64,000 bases of DNA from Rhizobium rhizogenes (GCF_002005205.3 NZ_CP019701.2:372001-436000), one strand, 5' to 3'. Shown: positions 53,447 through 63,505, numbered from the stretch's first letter. Notes: generated from the sequence alone by a model not told the origin. Program-made: numbers and translations.

Positions 53447-55366
53447 TCAGCCGGCGAAACCGACGCCGGCCTGACGCTGGCCGAGCGCATTAAATACGGT
53501 GGAAACGATGCCGGCCCGGTCAAGGCCGGCATTGGCATACATGGTTTCGGGTTTGGCCTGCTCCACCCACTGGTCGGGCAGGGTCAGCGTCCGGACTTTC
53601 GGGCCATGGTCGAGCAGGCCGGCGCTGGCCATGAAATGCAGCACATGCGCGCCGAAACCGCCGACGGAGCCTTCTTCGATCGTCACCAGCACCTCGTGAT
53701 GGCTGGCCAGCTGGCGGATGAGGTCGAGATCAAGCGGCTTGGCGAAGCGCGCATCGGCAACCGTGGTCGAAAGTCCGGCCGCTTCGAGGTCTTCCGCCGC
53801 CGCCAGGCATTCCGCCAGCCGCGTGCCGAAGGAGAGCAGCGCGACCTTGGTGCCTTCCTTGATGATGCGACCCTTGCCTATCTGGAGAATCTCACCACGC
53901 GCGGGCATCTCGACGCCCACGCCTTCACCGCGCGGGTAACGGAAGGAAATCGGGCCTTCATCATAGGCCGCTGCCGTGCGCACCATATGTTTCAGCTCCG
54001 CCTCGTCGGACGCCGCCATCACCACCATGCCGGGCAGGGTGGCGAGGAAAGTCGTGTCGAAGGAACCCGCATGGGTCGGCCCGTCAGCACCGACAAAACC
54101 GGCACGGTCGATGGGGAAACGCACGGGCAGGCTCTGGATGGCCACATCATGCACCAGCTGGTCGTAACCGCGTTGCAGGAAGGTGGAATAAAGCGCGCAG
54201 AACGGCTTGTAACCATCAGCCGCAAGCCCCGCCGCAAAGGTGACGGCATGCTGCTCGGCAATGCCGACATCGAAGGTGCGAGACGGGAAAAGCTCGGCCA
54301 TCTTGTCGAGGCCCGTGCCATTCGGCATGGCGGCCGTCACACCGATGATCTTCTCGTCGAGCGTCGCTTCCTGGATCAGGGCTTCGGCAAAGACGCTGGT
54401 ATAGCTCGGCGCATTCGGCTTGGCTTTCGCCTGCGCGCCGGTGATGACGTCGAACTTGTTGACGCCGTGATATTTGTCGGCTGCGGCTTCCGCCGGCGCG
54501 TAACCCTTGCCCTTCTGCGTCACCACATGGATGAGGACAGGGCCTTTCTGGTTGTCGCGCACATTGCGCAGCACCGGCAGGAGGTGATCGAAGGAATGGC
54601 CGTCGATCGGGCCGATATGATAGAAGCCAAGCTCCTCGAACAGCGTGCCGCCGGTCACATAGCCGCGCGCATGGGTCACGGCGCGGGTAATGGCGCGGTC
54701 GATCGTCTTGCCGAGATAGGCCGTCAGTTTCTTGCCGAAATCGCGGAAGCCCATATAGGTGCGGCCGGAGGCGAGGCGTGCCAGATAAGCGCTCATCGCG
54801 CCCGTCGGCGGCGCAATCGACATATCGTTGTCGTTGAGGATGACGATCAGCCGCGCATCGAGCGCGCCGGCATTGTTCAGTGCCTCAAACGCCATGCCCG
54901 CCGACATCGAGCCGTCGCCGATGATGGCTACGACCTTGCGGTCGCTGCCATCAAGACCCGCCGCCACCGCCATGCCGAGACCGGCGGAAATGGAGGTGGA
55001 GGAATGGCCGGCGCCGAAGTCGTCATAGTCGCTTTCGGCCCGCCGGGTGAACCCGGAAAGCCCGCCTTCCTGCCGCAGCGTGCGGATGCGATCACGCCGG
55101 CCGGTGAGGATCTTGTGCGGATAGCATTGATGGCCGACATCGAAGATCAGCCGGTCCTCGGGCGTGTTGAAGACCTTGTGAATGGCAATCGTCAGTTCCA
55201 CCACGCCAAGGCCGGCACCCAGATGGCCACCGGTCTTCGACACGGCGTCAATCATCTCGTCGCGCAGTTCCCGTGCCAGTTCCGGCAGGTCGCGATCATC
55301 GATCTCCTTGAGATCGGAGGGAAAATTCACCCGGTCGAGCAATGGTGTCTGTGGCATTCCGGTCAA
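53447..55366 (-). CDS. dxs: 1-deoxy-D-xylulose-5-phosphate synthase
   Basis: First enzyme of the MEP isoprenoid route: condenses pyruvate and glyceraldehyde 3-phosphate using thiamine diphosphate. 639 residues. It has [19 protein letters not shown], the ThDP motif [18 protein letters not shown] to LNDNDMSI, and the second-domain glutamate in [17 protein letters not shown]. The first codon is TTG 55366 (AAAGG 8 bp upstream). ATG 55357 would shorten it by three residues. Confidence 0.96.
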   Translation of the reverse strand: MTGMPQTPLLDRVNFPSDLKEIDDRDLPELARELRDEMIDAVSKTGGHLGAGLGVVELTIAIHKVFNTPEDRLIFDVGHQCYPHKILTGRRDRIRTLRQEGGLSGFTRRAESDYDDFGAGHSSTSISAGLGMAVAAGLDGSDRKVVAIIGDGSMSAGMAFEALNNAGALDARLIVILNDNDMSIAPPTGAMSAYLARLASGRTYMGFRDFGKKLTAYLGKTIDRAITRAVTHARGYVTGGTLFEELGFYHIGPIDGHSFDHLLPVLRNVRDNQKGPVLIHVVTQKGKGYAPAEAAADKYHGVNKFDVITGAQAKAKPNAPSYTSVFAEALIQEATLDEKIIGVTAAMPNGTGLDKMAELFPSRTFDVGIAEQHAVTFAAGLAADGYKPFCALYSTFLQRGYDQLVHDVAIQSLPVRFPIDRAGFVGADGPTHAGSFDTTFLATLPGMVVMAASDEAELKHMVRTAAAYDEGPISFRYPRGEGVGVEMPARGEILQIGKGRIIKEGTKVALLSFGTRLAECLAAAEDLEAAGLSTTVADARFAKPLDLDLIRQLASHHEVLVTIEEGSVGGFGAHVLHFMASAGLLDHGPKVRTLTLPDQWVEQAKPETMYANAGLDRAGIVSTVFNALGQRQAGVGFAG

Positions 55367-55465
55367 TCGTTCGGCCTTTTCTTGTCGTCAGCAGGGCGTG
55401 CCAGAGCGTCTTTCATGTCGAAAGCCGACGGTGCAGCCCTGCATGTCGTACACTTCTATAGAATT

Positions 55466-56389
55466 TCAACCTTCCGGCAAAGGGACAAACTCTTCTTCGT
55501 CGCCGGGAACGATGTCGAAGCGTCCGGTTCTCCACTCCTGTTTGGCCTGTTCTATGCGTTCTTTTGATGACGAAACGAAGTTCCACCAGATGTAACGGCG
55601 CTCATTCAGCGCCGCCCCGCCAAAGATCATGATGTGACAGCCATTGCTACCGGCCTGCAATGTGATGTCGTCGCCGGGCCGGAAGACGAGCAGCTGGTCG
55701 GCGGCGAAAATATCGCCAGCAACATCCAGCGAACCGGACAGAATATAGATCGCCCGCTCCTCATGATCGGCGGAGAAGGGGAATTTTACCCCCGGCTCCA
55801 GCGAAAGATCGACATAAAGCGTATCGGTAAAGGAAGAAACCGGGGAGGTGAGGCCTTCGAATTCGCCGATCACCACCCGGCCGGTCGCGCCCTTGAGGTC
55901 GATCAGCGGCATGTCTTCCTTCGCCGTGTGGGCAAAGGCGGGGGCGATTTCTTCCATATGGTCTGGCAGGGCAAGCCAGGTCTGCAGGCCGGACATGGAA
56001 AGCGGATGGCCCCGCAGGTTTTCCGGCGTGCGTTCCGAATGCACGATGCCCCGCCCCGCCGTCATCAGGTTGATGTCGCCAGGGCGAATGACAAGCTCGG
56101 TGCCGAGACTGTCCCGGTGCTTGATTTCGCCGTCGAACAGATAGGTAACGGTGGAAAGCCCGATATGCGGATGCGGCTTGACGTCGAGCGCCTCACCCGC
56201 CTTCAGGATGGCCGGGCCCATGCGATCGAAAAAGATGAACGGCCCCACAAGCCGCCGCTGCCGGGTCGGTAGCGCACGACGCACGGCAAAGCCGCCAATA
56301 TCGCTGGTGCGGGGAATGATCAGGTTTTCGATGGCATCGCAGGCAAAAGCATCACCCGCGACGGGATCGTTGCCGGGAAAGAAGGACAT
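55466..56389 (-). CDS. Pirin-family bicupin protein
   Basis: Cupin-fold protein of 307 residues. The metal site is in VKPHPHIGLSTVTYLFDGEI (first cupin), followed by MTAGRGIVHSERT. The second cupin lies in the C-terminal half (AIYILSGSLDVAGD). Related proteins act as quercetinases or redox/regulatory factors; the specific activity is unknown. It lies on the same strand as dxs, upstream of it by about 100 bp. Confidence 0.9.
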   Translation of the reverse strand: MSFFPGNDPVAGDAFACDAIENLIIPRTSDIGGFAVRRALPTRQRRLVGPFIFFDRMGPAILKAGEALDVKPHPHIGLSTVTYLFDGEIKHRDSLGTELVIRPGDINLMTAGRGIVHSERTPENLRGHPLSMSGLQTWLALPDHMEEIAPAFAHTAKEDMPLIDLKGATGRVVIGEFEGLTSPVSSFTDTLYVDLSLEPGVKFPFSADHEERAIYILSGSLDVAGDIFAADQLLVFRPGDDITLQAGSNGCHIMIFGGAALNERRYIWWNFVSSSKERIEQAKQEWRTGRFDIVPGDEEEFVPLPEG

Positions 56390-56521
56390 CGCAAGCTCCT
56401 CGTATCGTTTGGCGGGAGTTTAGCACAACCGAGGGGGAGGGGGAGTGTCGGGATATCGAACGCTGTGTTTGTGCATTGTCACTGGATGCGAGGGCGGCAA
56501 TTGATCGTCTCCTCCCAACCT

Positions 56522-56640
56522 CCCTCATTCCTGTGCTTGTCACAGGAATCCAGCCGACGCGCGTCTGCGCGGTGGGAAGAGTCTTTTCAGCCCAAGGACT
56601 TGGTCTGGCTAGATTCCTGTGACAAGCACAGGAATGAGGG
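56522..56640. repeat. Dispersed palindromic element, copy C with perfect 29-bp arms
   Basis: The 29-bp arms at 56522-56550 and 56612-56640 are exact inverse complements; their outer ends are CCCTCATTCC and GGAATGAGGG. Each arm also folds on itself (ATTCCTGTG / CACAGGAAT). Between them is the core AGCCCAAGGACTTGGTCTGG (56589-56608), identical to copy A. It lies between the divergent pirin and xseB regions, and the 260-bp gap holds nothing else. Confidence 0.8.
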
Positions 56641-56649
56641 TAGGGCCAG

Positions 56650-56910
56650 TCACTCCCCGTCCAGCGGCTCCACACCCTGCGGCTTGCCCGCCCGGTCGAG
56701 ACGGATTTTCTCGATTCGCTTTTCGGCAGCGTTCAACAGCGTCTCGCAGTGTTTCTTCAGGGCTTCGCCACGCTCATAGATGGCGATTGATTCGTCCAGC
56801 GCCACGTCTCCGCGTTCCAGGCGTGCGACAATGCTTTCCAGCTCGGCGACGGCTTTTTCGAAGGAATAACCGCTGACATCGGCTGTGTTGGCATTTTCCG
56901 TCATGTTCAA
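56650..56910 (-). CDS. xseB: Exodeoxyribonuclease VII small subunit
   Basis: Small helical subunit (86 residues) that binds the XseA catalytic subunit. The conserved heart is [20 protein letters not shown] then [18 protein letters not shown], typical of the family. It overlaps the upstream HDAC-like gene by 4 bp (ATGA), so the two are translationally coupled; xseA is not in the window. Confidence 0.95.
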   Translation of the reverse strand: MNMTENANTADVSGYSFEKAVAELESIVARLERGDVALDESIAIYERGEALKKHCETLLNAAEKRIEKIRLDRAGKPQGVEPLDGE

Positions 56911-57842
56911 CCCTTCATCATTCTCAAAATATGCATGGCTGCCGATTCCGCCAGCCCTTCCAGATCATAACCACCTTCAAGCAGGCTGACGACCCGGTTC
57001 GATGTGTATTTATCGGCCATTTCCAGAAGCCGGCCCGTGGCCCAGTCGAAATCCTCTCCCACCAGATTGATCTGCGCCAGCGGATCGCGGTGGTGCGCGT
57101 CGAAACCGGCGGAGATGAGGATGAGATCAGGCGAAAAATCGGCAATCGCCGGCAGCACCCGGGATTTGAACGCCTCGCGGAAATGTTCGCTGCCGGTGTT
57201 GGGCGAAAGCGGGGCGTTGACGATATTGTTCTTCGCGCCGGTTTCGTTTTTGTCGCCGCTCCACGGGTAAAGCGGCATCTGGTGGGTGGAACAGAACAGC
57301 ACGGAAGTGTCGTTCCAGAAGATATCCTGCGTGCCGTTGCCGTGATGCACGTCCCAGTCGATGATGGCGACGCGCTCTGCCCCATGTTTTTTCTGGGCAT
57401 GGCGGGCGGCGATGGCCACATTGTTGAAAAGACAGAAACCCATGGCCTTGGCGGTTTCCGCATGGTGGCCGGGCGGGCGGGCGGCGACGAAGACATTGTC
57501 GGCAGCGCCGGTAAACACGTCATCCACCGCAGCCATTGCCGCACCGATGCCGGTCAGCGCCGCCTGCAGGCTTTTCGGCGAGGCATAGGTATCCGCCTCG
57601 ATGCGGTTGATCTCGCCATCCTCTTGCGGGATCTGCCGCATGACGGCAAGCAGATGCTCTTCCGGATGCGCCAGCAGCACCGCATCCTCATTCGCCTGCG
57701 GCGCTTCTTTCCGTTCCAGCCGCTCGAAATTCGGATGTTCGAGTGCGATGTTCAGCGACCGCAGGCGGTCCGGCCGCTCGGGGTGGCCTTCGGGCGTGAT
57801 ATGCTCGAGGAAGATCGGGTGTTCGTATAAGCGCGTCGCCAT
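56907..57842 (-). CDS. Histone-deacetylase-family (HDAC/acetoin utilisation-like) hydrolase
   Basis: Zn2+-dependent arginase-deacetylase-fold enzyme, 311 residues, acting on acetylated amines or lysines. Active-site parts are [37 protein letters not shown] (zinc aspartate and histidine), [14 protein letters not shown], and the late [11 protein letters not shown]. Bacterial members include acetylpolyamine amidohydrolases; substrate unknown. It lies 25 bp after bioY and overlaps xseB. Confidence 0.9.
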   Translation of the reverse strand: MATRLYEHPIFLEHITPEGHPERPDRLRSLNIALEHPNFERLERKEAPQANEDAVLLAHPEEHLLAVMRQIPQEDGEINRIEADTYASPKSLQAALTGIGAAMAAVDDVFTGAADNVFVAARPPGHHAETAKAMGFCLFNNVAIAARHAQKKHGAERVAIIDWDVHHGNGTQDIFWNDTSVLFCSTHQMPLYPWSGDKNETGAKNNIVNAPLSPNTGSEHFREAFKSRVLPAIADFSPDLILISAGFDAHHRDPLAQINLVGEDFDWATGRLLEMADKYTSNRVVSLLEGGYDLEGLAESAAMHILRMMKG

Positions 57843-57867
57843 GCTTTTCCTCCCGAAGAAAGTCTGT

Positions 57868-58431
57868 TCAGGCGCGCTGCGGCAGAAGCGGATAACCCGC
57901 CATCACGGCGCGGCCGGCCAGTGCGGCAAGCACGGCCTTCAGCGCATCGCCGGGAATGAAGGCGAGCGAACCCATGAGGGCCTTCTCGAAACCAAGCCCG
58001 ACGACCAGCGCCAGATAGGTGATGCCGAAAGCATAAAGCACGACCACGCCGCCGATGAGGCTGGCGACGAAGAAACCGATGCCCTGCGCCAGAGCGGACT
58101 GGCTGCGATTGACGAGTTTTTCCGAGAGCGTGCCGGTGACGAAGACAGCTGCGATCCAGCCGATCAGGAAGCCCGTCGTCGGCGTGGTGAAAATCGAAAG
58201 ACCACCGCGCCCGCCCGACAGGACCGGCAGGCCGATGGCGGCAATCAGGATCGTCAGCAGAACCGCGAGCGTGCCGCGCTTCGCACCCAGCACGACACCG
58301 GCCAGCATGACGCCGAGCGACTGCGCGGTGATCGGCACGGGAACGAAACCGAGCGTGATCGGCGGCAGAAGCCCAAGTGCGATGATGATGGCGGAAAACA
58401 GCGAGATCAGCACAAGGTCGCGGGTCGTCAT
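57868..58431 (-). CDS. bioY: Biotin ECF transporter S component
   Basis: Substrate-binding membrane subunit for biotin, 187 residues, six transmembrane helices. It starts MTTRDLVLISLFSAIIIALG and contains VPVPITAQSLGVMLAG and GGRGGLSIFTTPTTGFLIGW, the biotin-family features. ATG 58431 has CGGAG about 9 bp upstream; the frame to 58518 runs into bioN. Third gene of the bioMNY operon. I saw no BioR-type box (TTATMKATAA) upstream of the operon. Confidence 0.93.
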   Translation of the reverse strand: MTTRDLVLISLFSAIIIALGLLPPITLGFVPVPITAQSLGVMLAGVVLGAKRGTLAVLLTILIAAIGLPVLSGGRGGLSIFTTPTTGFLIGWIAAVFVTGTLSEKLVNRSQSALAQGIGFFVASLIGGVVVLYAFGITYLALVVGLGFEKALMGSLAFIPGDALKAVLAALAGRAVMAGYPLLPQRA

Positions 58432-58462
58432 GGCTCGGAAACTCCGGATGGTTATCTGGCCG

Positions 58463-59068
58463 TCAGCTTTGGCCTCTGAAACCGCGCGCGTCAATGGCGT
58501 CGGCAATGGCATCGGCATCCTTCAACGTCATAATGACGAGTGGCACGATGATGGTCGCCATGCGCACGGGCAAGCCACGTGCCCGATGGGCATCGCGCAC
58601 CGCATGATACCGGTTGACGATCTCAGGCACGAAACGCACGACGAGCCCGACCGCAAGCCCGATATCGGCAGCCTTGACCAGCCCCAGCCTTTCGAGAGGG
58701 GCGGCGGCAAGCGTGATCTCATCCATGAATTGCGAGATGCTGACGGTGATGGTGACGGCGGTGGCAAGCAGCGCCAGCGCCGTCAGCCGCAAAAGATTGA
58801 CTGTCGCATCATGGGTCGGAAGCAAAAGATAGCTGAAGGCCGCGACGAGGAAGATGGTCAGCATCACCGGCCGCAGCCGCAGGCCGATATCCTGGAAGGG
58901 TAGCCGCGTCTCGCGCAGGATGGTGGCGGCGAGAACCACGGCGCATCCCAGCAACAGCAGATCGCGGGTAAGGAACAGCGCGATGCTGAAGCTCATCAGC
59001 GTCAGGAGCTTGAGGCGCGGCGAGACGCGGTAGAGCCAGCCCGTGCCTTCAACGTGCAGCGATTTCAT
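58463..59068 (-). CDS. bioN: Biotin ECF transporter T component
   Basis: Energy-coupling-factor transmembrane subunit, 201 residues. It has four to five hydrophobic segments (SFSIALFLTRDLLLLGCAVV, LTALALLATAVTITVSISQF) and the coupling motif region AHRARGLPVRMATIIVPLVI with DAIDARGFRG at the end (Ala-Arg-Gly motifs). It overlaps bioM by 4 bp. Confidence 0.92.
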   Translation of the reverse strand: MKSLHVEGTGWLYRVSPRLKLLTLMSFSIALFLTRDLLLLGCAVVLAATILRETRLPFQDIGLRLRPVMLTIFLVAAFSYLLLPTHDATVNLLRLTALALLATAVTITVSISQFMDEITLAAAPLERLGLVKAADIGLAVGLVVRFVPEIVNRYHAVRDAHRARGLPVRMATIIVPLVIMTLKDADAIADAIDARGFRGQS

Positions 59069-59745
59069 CGCGCCACCGCCGCGAGATATTGCGCCACTGC
59101 CTCTTCAGGCGCGGCGTCCGCAATCAGCGCGCCGCCGTGGAAAACCAGCACACGGTCGAAGTCTTCAAGCAGCGGCAGATCATGGGTAATGACGATGAGC
59201 GACTGCGACAGCGCCGCCATGGTTTTTTCCACGACAGCCCGGTTTTTGAGATCAAGCTGATTGGTCGGTTCGTCGAGAATAAGGATGTGCGGTTCGGTAA
59301 CCAGAAGCGCGGCCAGCGCCGCAAGCTGCAGCTCCCCGCCGGAAAGCTCATGCGCGCGTCTCTCTTCAAGATGGGAAATGCCGAGCCGGGCAAGAACGGC
59401 CTTCACCCGGGCTTCGGTTTCCGCCTTGCCGAGACCGAGCCGTTTCAGCCCGAAGGCGACATCGTCGCGCACGATCGGCAGGATGATCTGGTTCTGCGGA
59501 TTCTGGAAGATGAAACCAACCGTCTGCAGCACCGCCTTGGCGTCCGTCACGGTGTCGAGACCGTTTACCGCAACCTTGCCCTCGCTCGGCTTGTTCAGCC
59601 CGTTGATCAGCCGGGCAAAGGTGGTCTTGCCGGAACCATTGAGGCCGATCACGCCGATACGCCGTTCCGTCAATGTCAGAGACAGCGGCTGCAGGGCCTG
59701 CCGGCCCTCGAAAGCGACACCGGCGGCGTCGAAACGGATTTCCAA
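59065..59745 (-). CDS. bioM: Biotin ECF transporter ATP-binding component
   Basis: Single-domain ABC ATPase of 226 residues. Walker A is GLNGSGKTTF, the Q-loop FIFQNPQNQIILP, the signature ELSGGELQLAALA, Walker B ILILDEPTNQLDLK and the H-loop IVITHDLPLL. It drives BioN-BioY biotin uptake at the inner membrane. First gene of bioMNY; the promoter must lie in the 113 bp shared with the divergent AlkZ-like gene. Confidence 0.93.
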   Translation of the reverse strand: MEIRFDAAGVAFEGRQALQPLSLTLTERRIGVIGLNGSGKTTFARLINGLNKPSEGKVAVNGLDTVTDAKAVLQTVGFIFQNPQNQIILPIVRDDVAFGLKRLGLGKAETEARVKAVLARLGISHLEERRAHELSGGELQLAALAALLVTEPHILILDEPTNQLDLKNRAVVEKTMAALSQSLIVITHDLPLLEDFDRVLVFHGGALIADAAPEEAVAQYLAAVAR

Positions 59746-59858
59746 GCTTACATCCTCGCGCTCGTTTTCCGGTTCTATACCTCGTCATCAACAGAAGTGA
59801 AACAAGGAACAAAAAAAGAACATTGCAATCCTGAAAAAGCCGTCATACCTTCTGCTTC

Positions 59859-61055
59859 ATGGTGATCAAGGTTTCAAACGAAGCGGCAAGACGAATTTTT
59901 CTGGCGCGGCAGGGGCTTTCCTCGCCGCCCGGCAAGGCGCTTTCCAAGAGCGACCTGCTGCAGCTCATAACCGATATCGGTTTTGTGCAGGTGGACAGCA
60001 TCGGCACGGTGGAGCGCGCCCACCATCAGATTATCTTCTCCCGCAACCAGACCTACAGGCGTGATCATCTGACCACGCTTTTGGAAAAGGACCGCGCGCT
60101 GTTCGAGCACTGGACACATGACGCTTCCATCGTGCCGACGGAATTTTATCCCTATTGGAAGCATCGTTTCCGTCGCCGTGAGCCGATCATTCAGGAGCGC
60201 TGGCGCAAATGGCACGGCGAGGGTTTCGACGCCGCTTTCGGTGAAACGCTGGAGCGCATCGCGGCAACCGGCCCGGTTCTGGCGCGGGAACTGAAAGAGG
60301 AGGGGCACCAGTCCGGCGGCTGGTGGAACTGGCATCCGTCCAAGACCGCGCTCGAATATCTCTGGCACACCGGCAAGCTGGCGATTGCCGGCCGGGTGAA
60401 TTTCCAGAAGGTCTATGACCTCGCCGAACGGGTCATTCCCGGCGAGCATCACGAAACCGAGGTGGAGCATGCGGAATTCGTCGACTGGGCCTGCCGGCAG
60501 GCGCTGAAACGGCTGGGTTTCGCCACCCACGGCGAAATCGCCGCCTTTTTCGATCTCGTCACCCCGCAGGAGGCGAGGGACTGGGTCAAAAGCCATCGCG
60601 ATGAACTCTGCGAGGTCTCGCTTCTTGCAAGCGATGGCGACACTGCCCGCCCGTCCTATGCCTTTGCCGGTTTCACCGCCGACCTGACCGACGTGCCGGA
60701 ACCCTCATCCCGCGTCCGCGTCCTCAGCCCCTTCGATCCGCTGTTGCGTGACCGCAATCGCACGGAGCGGCTGTTCGGCTTCTATTACCGCATCGAGGTC
60801 TTCGTGCCGGAGCCGAAAAGGCAATATGGCTATTATGTCTTCCCGCTTCTGGAGGGAGACCGCGTGATCGGACGCATCGACATGAAGGCGGATCGCAAGC
60901 GCGGTACGCTGGATGTTCGGCGCCTGTGGCTGGAACCGGGCGTGCGTGCCTCGGCGGGTAGGCTGGAGAAGCTCGACGCCGAACTGGCGAGGCTCGCGAA
61001 ATTTACGGGGGTGGAGAGCGTGAATTATCTGGAGGGCTGGCGGGAGAACGGATGA
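59859..61055 (+). CDS. AlkZ/YcaQ-like DNA glycosylase-fold protein
   Basis: A 398-residue winged-helix protein of the HTH_42 (AlkZ/YcaQ) family; characterised members unhook interstrand crosslinks or excise alkylated bases. It starts NEAARRIFLARQGL and has VQVDSIGTVERAHHQIIFSR, where QVD matches the catalytic QxD motif of the YcaQ branch. FEHWTHDASIVPTEFYPYW and VRVLSPFDPLLRDRNRTERL are other conserved stretches. Divergent from bioMNY. Confidence 0.87.
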   Translation: MVIKVSNEAARRIFLARQGLSSPPGKALSKSDLLQLITDIGFVQVDSIGTVERAHHQIIFSRNQTYRRDHLTTLLEKDRALFEHWTHDASIVPTEFYPYWKHRFRRREPIIQERWRKWHGEGFDAAFGETLERIAATGPVLARELKEEGHQSGGWWNWHPSKTALEYLWHTGKLAIAGRVNFQKVYDLAERVIPGEHHETEVEHAEFVDWACRQALKRLGFATHGEIAAFFDLVTPQEARDWVKSHRDELCEVSLLASDGDTARPSYAFAGFTADLTDVPEPSSRVRVLSPFDPLLRDRNRTERLFGFYYRIEVFVPEPKRQYGYYVFPLLEGDRVIGRIDMKADRKRGTLDVRRLWLEPGVRASAGRLEKLDAELARLAKFTGVESVNYLEGWRENG

Positions 61056-61100
61056 AGGTCTTTTCGTGGTGCCCGAATGTAGTGGCTAGCCGCGAAACCC

Positions 61101-61250
61101 GACGTCATCCTCGCCCTTGAGGCGAGGATCGACAAGCCGCGGAAACAATGGCTTCAGTGCTCATGACTCCATGTGTCTGGAACATCTCAAGCATGTCACG
61201 TCGGGAACTGCGGGATGGATCCTTGGCACAAGGCCGAGGATGACGCCGAG
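61101..61250. repeat. Dispersed palindromic repeat, second type (copy E)
   Basis: Left hairpin GTCATCCTCGCC / GGCGAGGAT at about 61103-61130 and right hairpin CCTTGGC / GCCGAGGATGACG at about 61220-61246. The right arm matches copy D at 7170-7194. It fills most of the gap between the convergent AlkZ-like and ribB genes. Confidence 0.6.
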
Positions 61251-61295
61251 CGGACGGAGAGCACACCAACCGAAGCGCTCTCGCAAACCCCAAAA

Positions 61296-62396
61296 TCAGC
61301 AGATATCCGTCGCCGAAATCTGGATGCCGAAGCCTTCAAGCCCGACATAATGCCGCTCGCGGGTGGTCAGCAGCTTGATGGAGCTGATGCCGAGATCCTT
61401 GAGAATCTGCGCGCCGAGACCGATTTCCAGCCATTCGTTTTCGCGCGAACGGGCCTGGGCATGTGCTTCGTCCGGGTCACGCGCCTTGCGTCGTCCTGCC
61501 ACCTGGCCGACGCCAACGGAGCCTTCACGCAGATAGACGATGACGCCGCGTCCTTCCTCGGCGATCTTCTGCATATAATGCCGCACCGGCTGGCGGTCGC
61601 CGAACACGTCGTCGGCGACGTTTTCGGGGTGCAGGCGAACGGGAATGTCAATGCCATCGCGGATATCGCCGAAAATCACCGCCATGTGCTGCATCGGATC
61701 CCAGGGCAGGGAATAGGTCTGCGCCTTGGCCGGCCCGAAGGGCGTCTCGATGGTGAAGGAGGATTCCATCTCCACCAGCGTTTCCTTGCGCTGGCGATAG
61801 GCGATGAGATCGGCGACCGAAACGTGTTTCATGCCGTGTTTGTCGGCGAAATCCAGCACCTGCGGGCCGCGCATCACGCTGCCATCGTCATTCACCAGTT
61901 CGCTGATGACGCCGATGGGCGGCAGGCCGGCGAGACGGCAGAGATCGACCGCCGCTTCGGTATGGCCGGAACGCATCAAGACGCCGCCCTCGCGGGAAAT
62001 CAGCGGGAATATATGGCCCGGCCGGGTGAAATCGGAAGCGCCGACATTGGGGTTGGCGAGATTGCGCACCGTCAGGGTGCGGTCATCGGCGGAAATGCCC
62101 GTCGTTGTGCCGTGCTTGAAATCAACGCTGACGGTGAAGGCCGTCGTATGGGCGCTGTCATTTTCCGCCACCATGGCGTTGAGGTTCAGCCGCTTCGCCT
62201 CCTCGCGCGGCATTGGCGCGCAGACGATGCCCGAGGTATGGCGCACGATCAGCGCCATTTTTTCCGGCGTGCAGTGAACCGCCGAAATGATCAGATCGCC
62301 TTCATTCTCGCGGTCGTCATCGTCGGTCACGACGACGATTTCACCGGCTTCGAAAGCCCGGATGGCGTCCACGACGCGTTTCTGGTCATAGGCCAT
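61296..62396 (-). CDS. ribB: 3,4-dihydroxy-2-butanone-4-phosphate synthase with degenerate GTP cyclohydrolase II half
   Basis: Riboflavin-pathway enzyme, 366 residues. The N-terminal DHBP synthase domain (about 1-205) is intact: DDDRENEGDLIISA, HTSGIVCAPM, RPGHIFPLI and GHTEAAVDLCRLAG. The C-terminal half (about 210-366) is recognisably GTP-cyclohydrolase-II-like (IPVRLHPENVADDVFGD, LREGSVGVGQV), but the three zinc cysteines of active enzymes are missing from the HPENVADDVFGDRQPV segment. It is therefore probably RibB plus a remodelled RibX-type domain. Located 11 bp after aroC. Confidence 0.93.
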   Translation of the reverse strand: MAYDQKRVVDAIRAFEAGEIVVVTDDDDRENEGDLIISAVHCTPEKMALIVRHTSGIVCAPMPREEAKRLNLNAMVAENDSAHTTAFTVSVDFKHGTTTGISADDRTLTVRNLANPNVGASDFTRPGHIFPLISREGGVLMRSGHTEAAVDLCRLAGLPPIGVISELVNDDGSVMRGPQVLDFADKHGMKHVSVADLIAYRQRKETLVEMESSFTIETPFGPAKAQTYSLPWDPMQHMAVIFGDIRDGIDIPVRLHPENVADDVFGDRQPVRHYMQKIAEEGRGVIVYLREGSVGVGQVAGRRKARDPDEAHAQARSRENEWLEIGLGAQILKDLGISSIKLLTTRERHYVGLEGFGIQISATDIC

Positions 62397-62407
62397 GACG
62401 ATCCCCC

Positions 62408-63505
62408 TTATTTCAAACGGCCGGTCTGGCCGCGATCCCTCAGATAATGGTCGGCAACGGTGCAGGCCACCATCGCCTCACCAATCGGCACCGCGCGAAT
62501 ACCGACGCAGGGGTCGTGGCGGCCCTTGGTGCGCACATCGACATTGTTACCGTCGGTATCGATCGACAGGCGCTCCGTCAGAATGGAGGAGGTCGGCTTG
62601 ATGGCGAAGCGGGCGATGACAGGCTCACCGGTCGCGATGCCGCCCAGAATGCCGCCGGCGTGGTTGGACAGGAAGATCGGCTTGCCGTCATTGCCCATGC
62701 GCATCTGGTCGGCATTTTCCTCACCGGAAAGCTCGGCCGAGGCGAAACCCTCGCCGATCTCCACGCCCTTGACGGCGTTGATCGACATCAGGCTGGAGGC
62801 GATATCCTGATCGAGCTTGGCATAAATGGGAGCGCCGATGCCGGCGGGAACGCCTTCCGCCACCACTTCGACGACAGCGCCGATGGAGGAGCCCGCTTTG
62901 CGGATGCCGTCGAGATAGTCTTCCCAAACCGGCACCATGGCGGCGTCAGGGCAGAAGAACGGGTTCTGGTCGACCTGATCCCAGTCCCAGTTATCGCGGT
63001 TGATCTTGTGCTTGCCGATCTGCACCAGCGCGCCGCGCACATTGAGGCTCGGCACCACCTTGCGGGCGATCGCACCGGCGGCGACACGCGCCGCCGTCTC
63101 GCGCGCGGAAGAACGCCCGCCGCCGCGATAGTCGCGAATGCCGTATTTCAGATCATAGGTGAAATCCGCATGGCCGGGGCGGAATCGCTTGGCGATCTCG
63201 CCATAATCCTTGGAACGCTGGTCGGTATTTTCGATCAGCATGGAAATCGGCGTGCCCGTCGTTATCATCGTCTCGCCGTCCTCATCCAGCATCACGCCAG
63301 AAAGGACCTTGACGATGTCGTCCTCGCGACGCTGGGTGACGAAACGGCTCTGGCCGGGTTTGCGCTTGTCCATCCAGTGCTGCACCTCGGCAAGGGTAAA
63401 GCGCAGGCCGGGCGGGCAGCCATCCACCACGCAGCCGAGTGCCGGCCCGTGGCTTTCTCCCCAGGTGGTAACGCGAAATAGATGACCGAAGCTGTTATGC
63501 GACAT
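62408..63505 (-). CDS. aroC: Chorismate synthase
   Basis: Last shikimate-pathway enzyme, converting EPSP to chorismate with reduced FMN. 365 residues from ATG 63505 ([10 protein letters not shown]). Landmarks are [40 protein letters not shown] followed by [18 protein letters not shown], and the C-terminal [15 protein letters not shown]. Nearest following gene is ribB (11 bp gap); FMN dependence makes the pairing with a riboflavin gene reasonable. Confidence 0.96.
   Translation of the reverse strand: MSHNSFGHLFRVTTWGESHGPALGCVVDGCPPGLRFTLAEVQHWMDKRKPGQSRFVTQRREDDIVKVLSGVMLDEDGETMITTGTPISMLIENTDQRSKDYGEIAKRFRPGHADFTYDLKYGIRDYRGGGRSSARETAARVAAGAIARKVVPSLNVRGALVQIGKHKINRDNWDWDQVDQNPFFCPDAAMVPVWEDYLDGIRKAGSSIGAVVEVVAEGVPAGIGAPIYAKLDQDIASSLMSINAVKGVEIGEGFASAELSGEENADQMRMGNDGKPIFLSNHAGGILGGIATGEPVIARFAIKPTSSILTERLSIDTDGNNVDVRTKGRHDPCVGIRAVPIGEAMVACTVADHYLRDRGQTGRLK

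Noticed and set aside
53417-55567. 716-codon frame on the plus strand across dxs
   Set aside because: Antisense to dxs with the same unnatural composition; no conserved motif.
59745-59859. BioR operator in front of bioMNY
   Set aside because: No TTATMKATAA-like box in the 113-bp divergent region.
61055-63505. FMN riboswitch upstream of ribB
   Set aside because: ribB follows aroC with an 11-bp gap, which leaves no room for a riboswitch, and no such sequence is evident before aroC.
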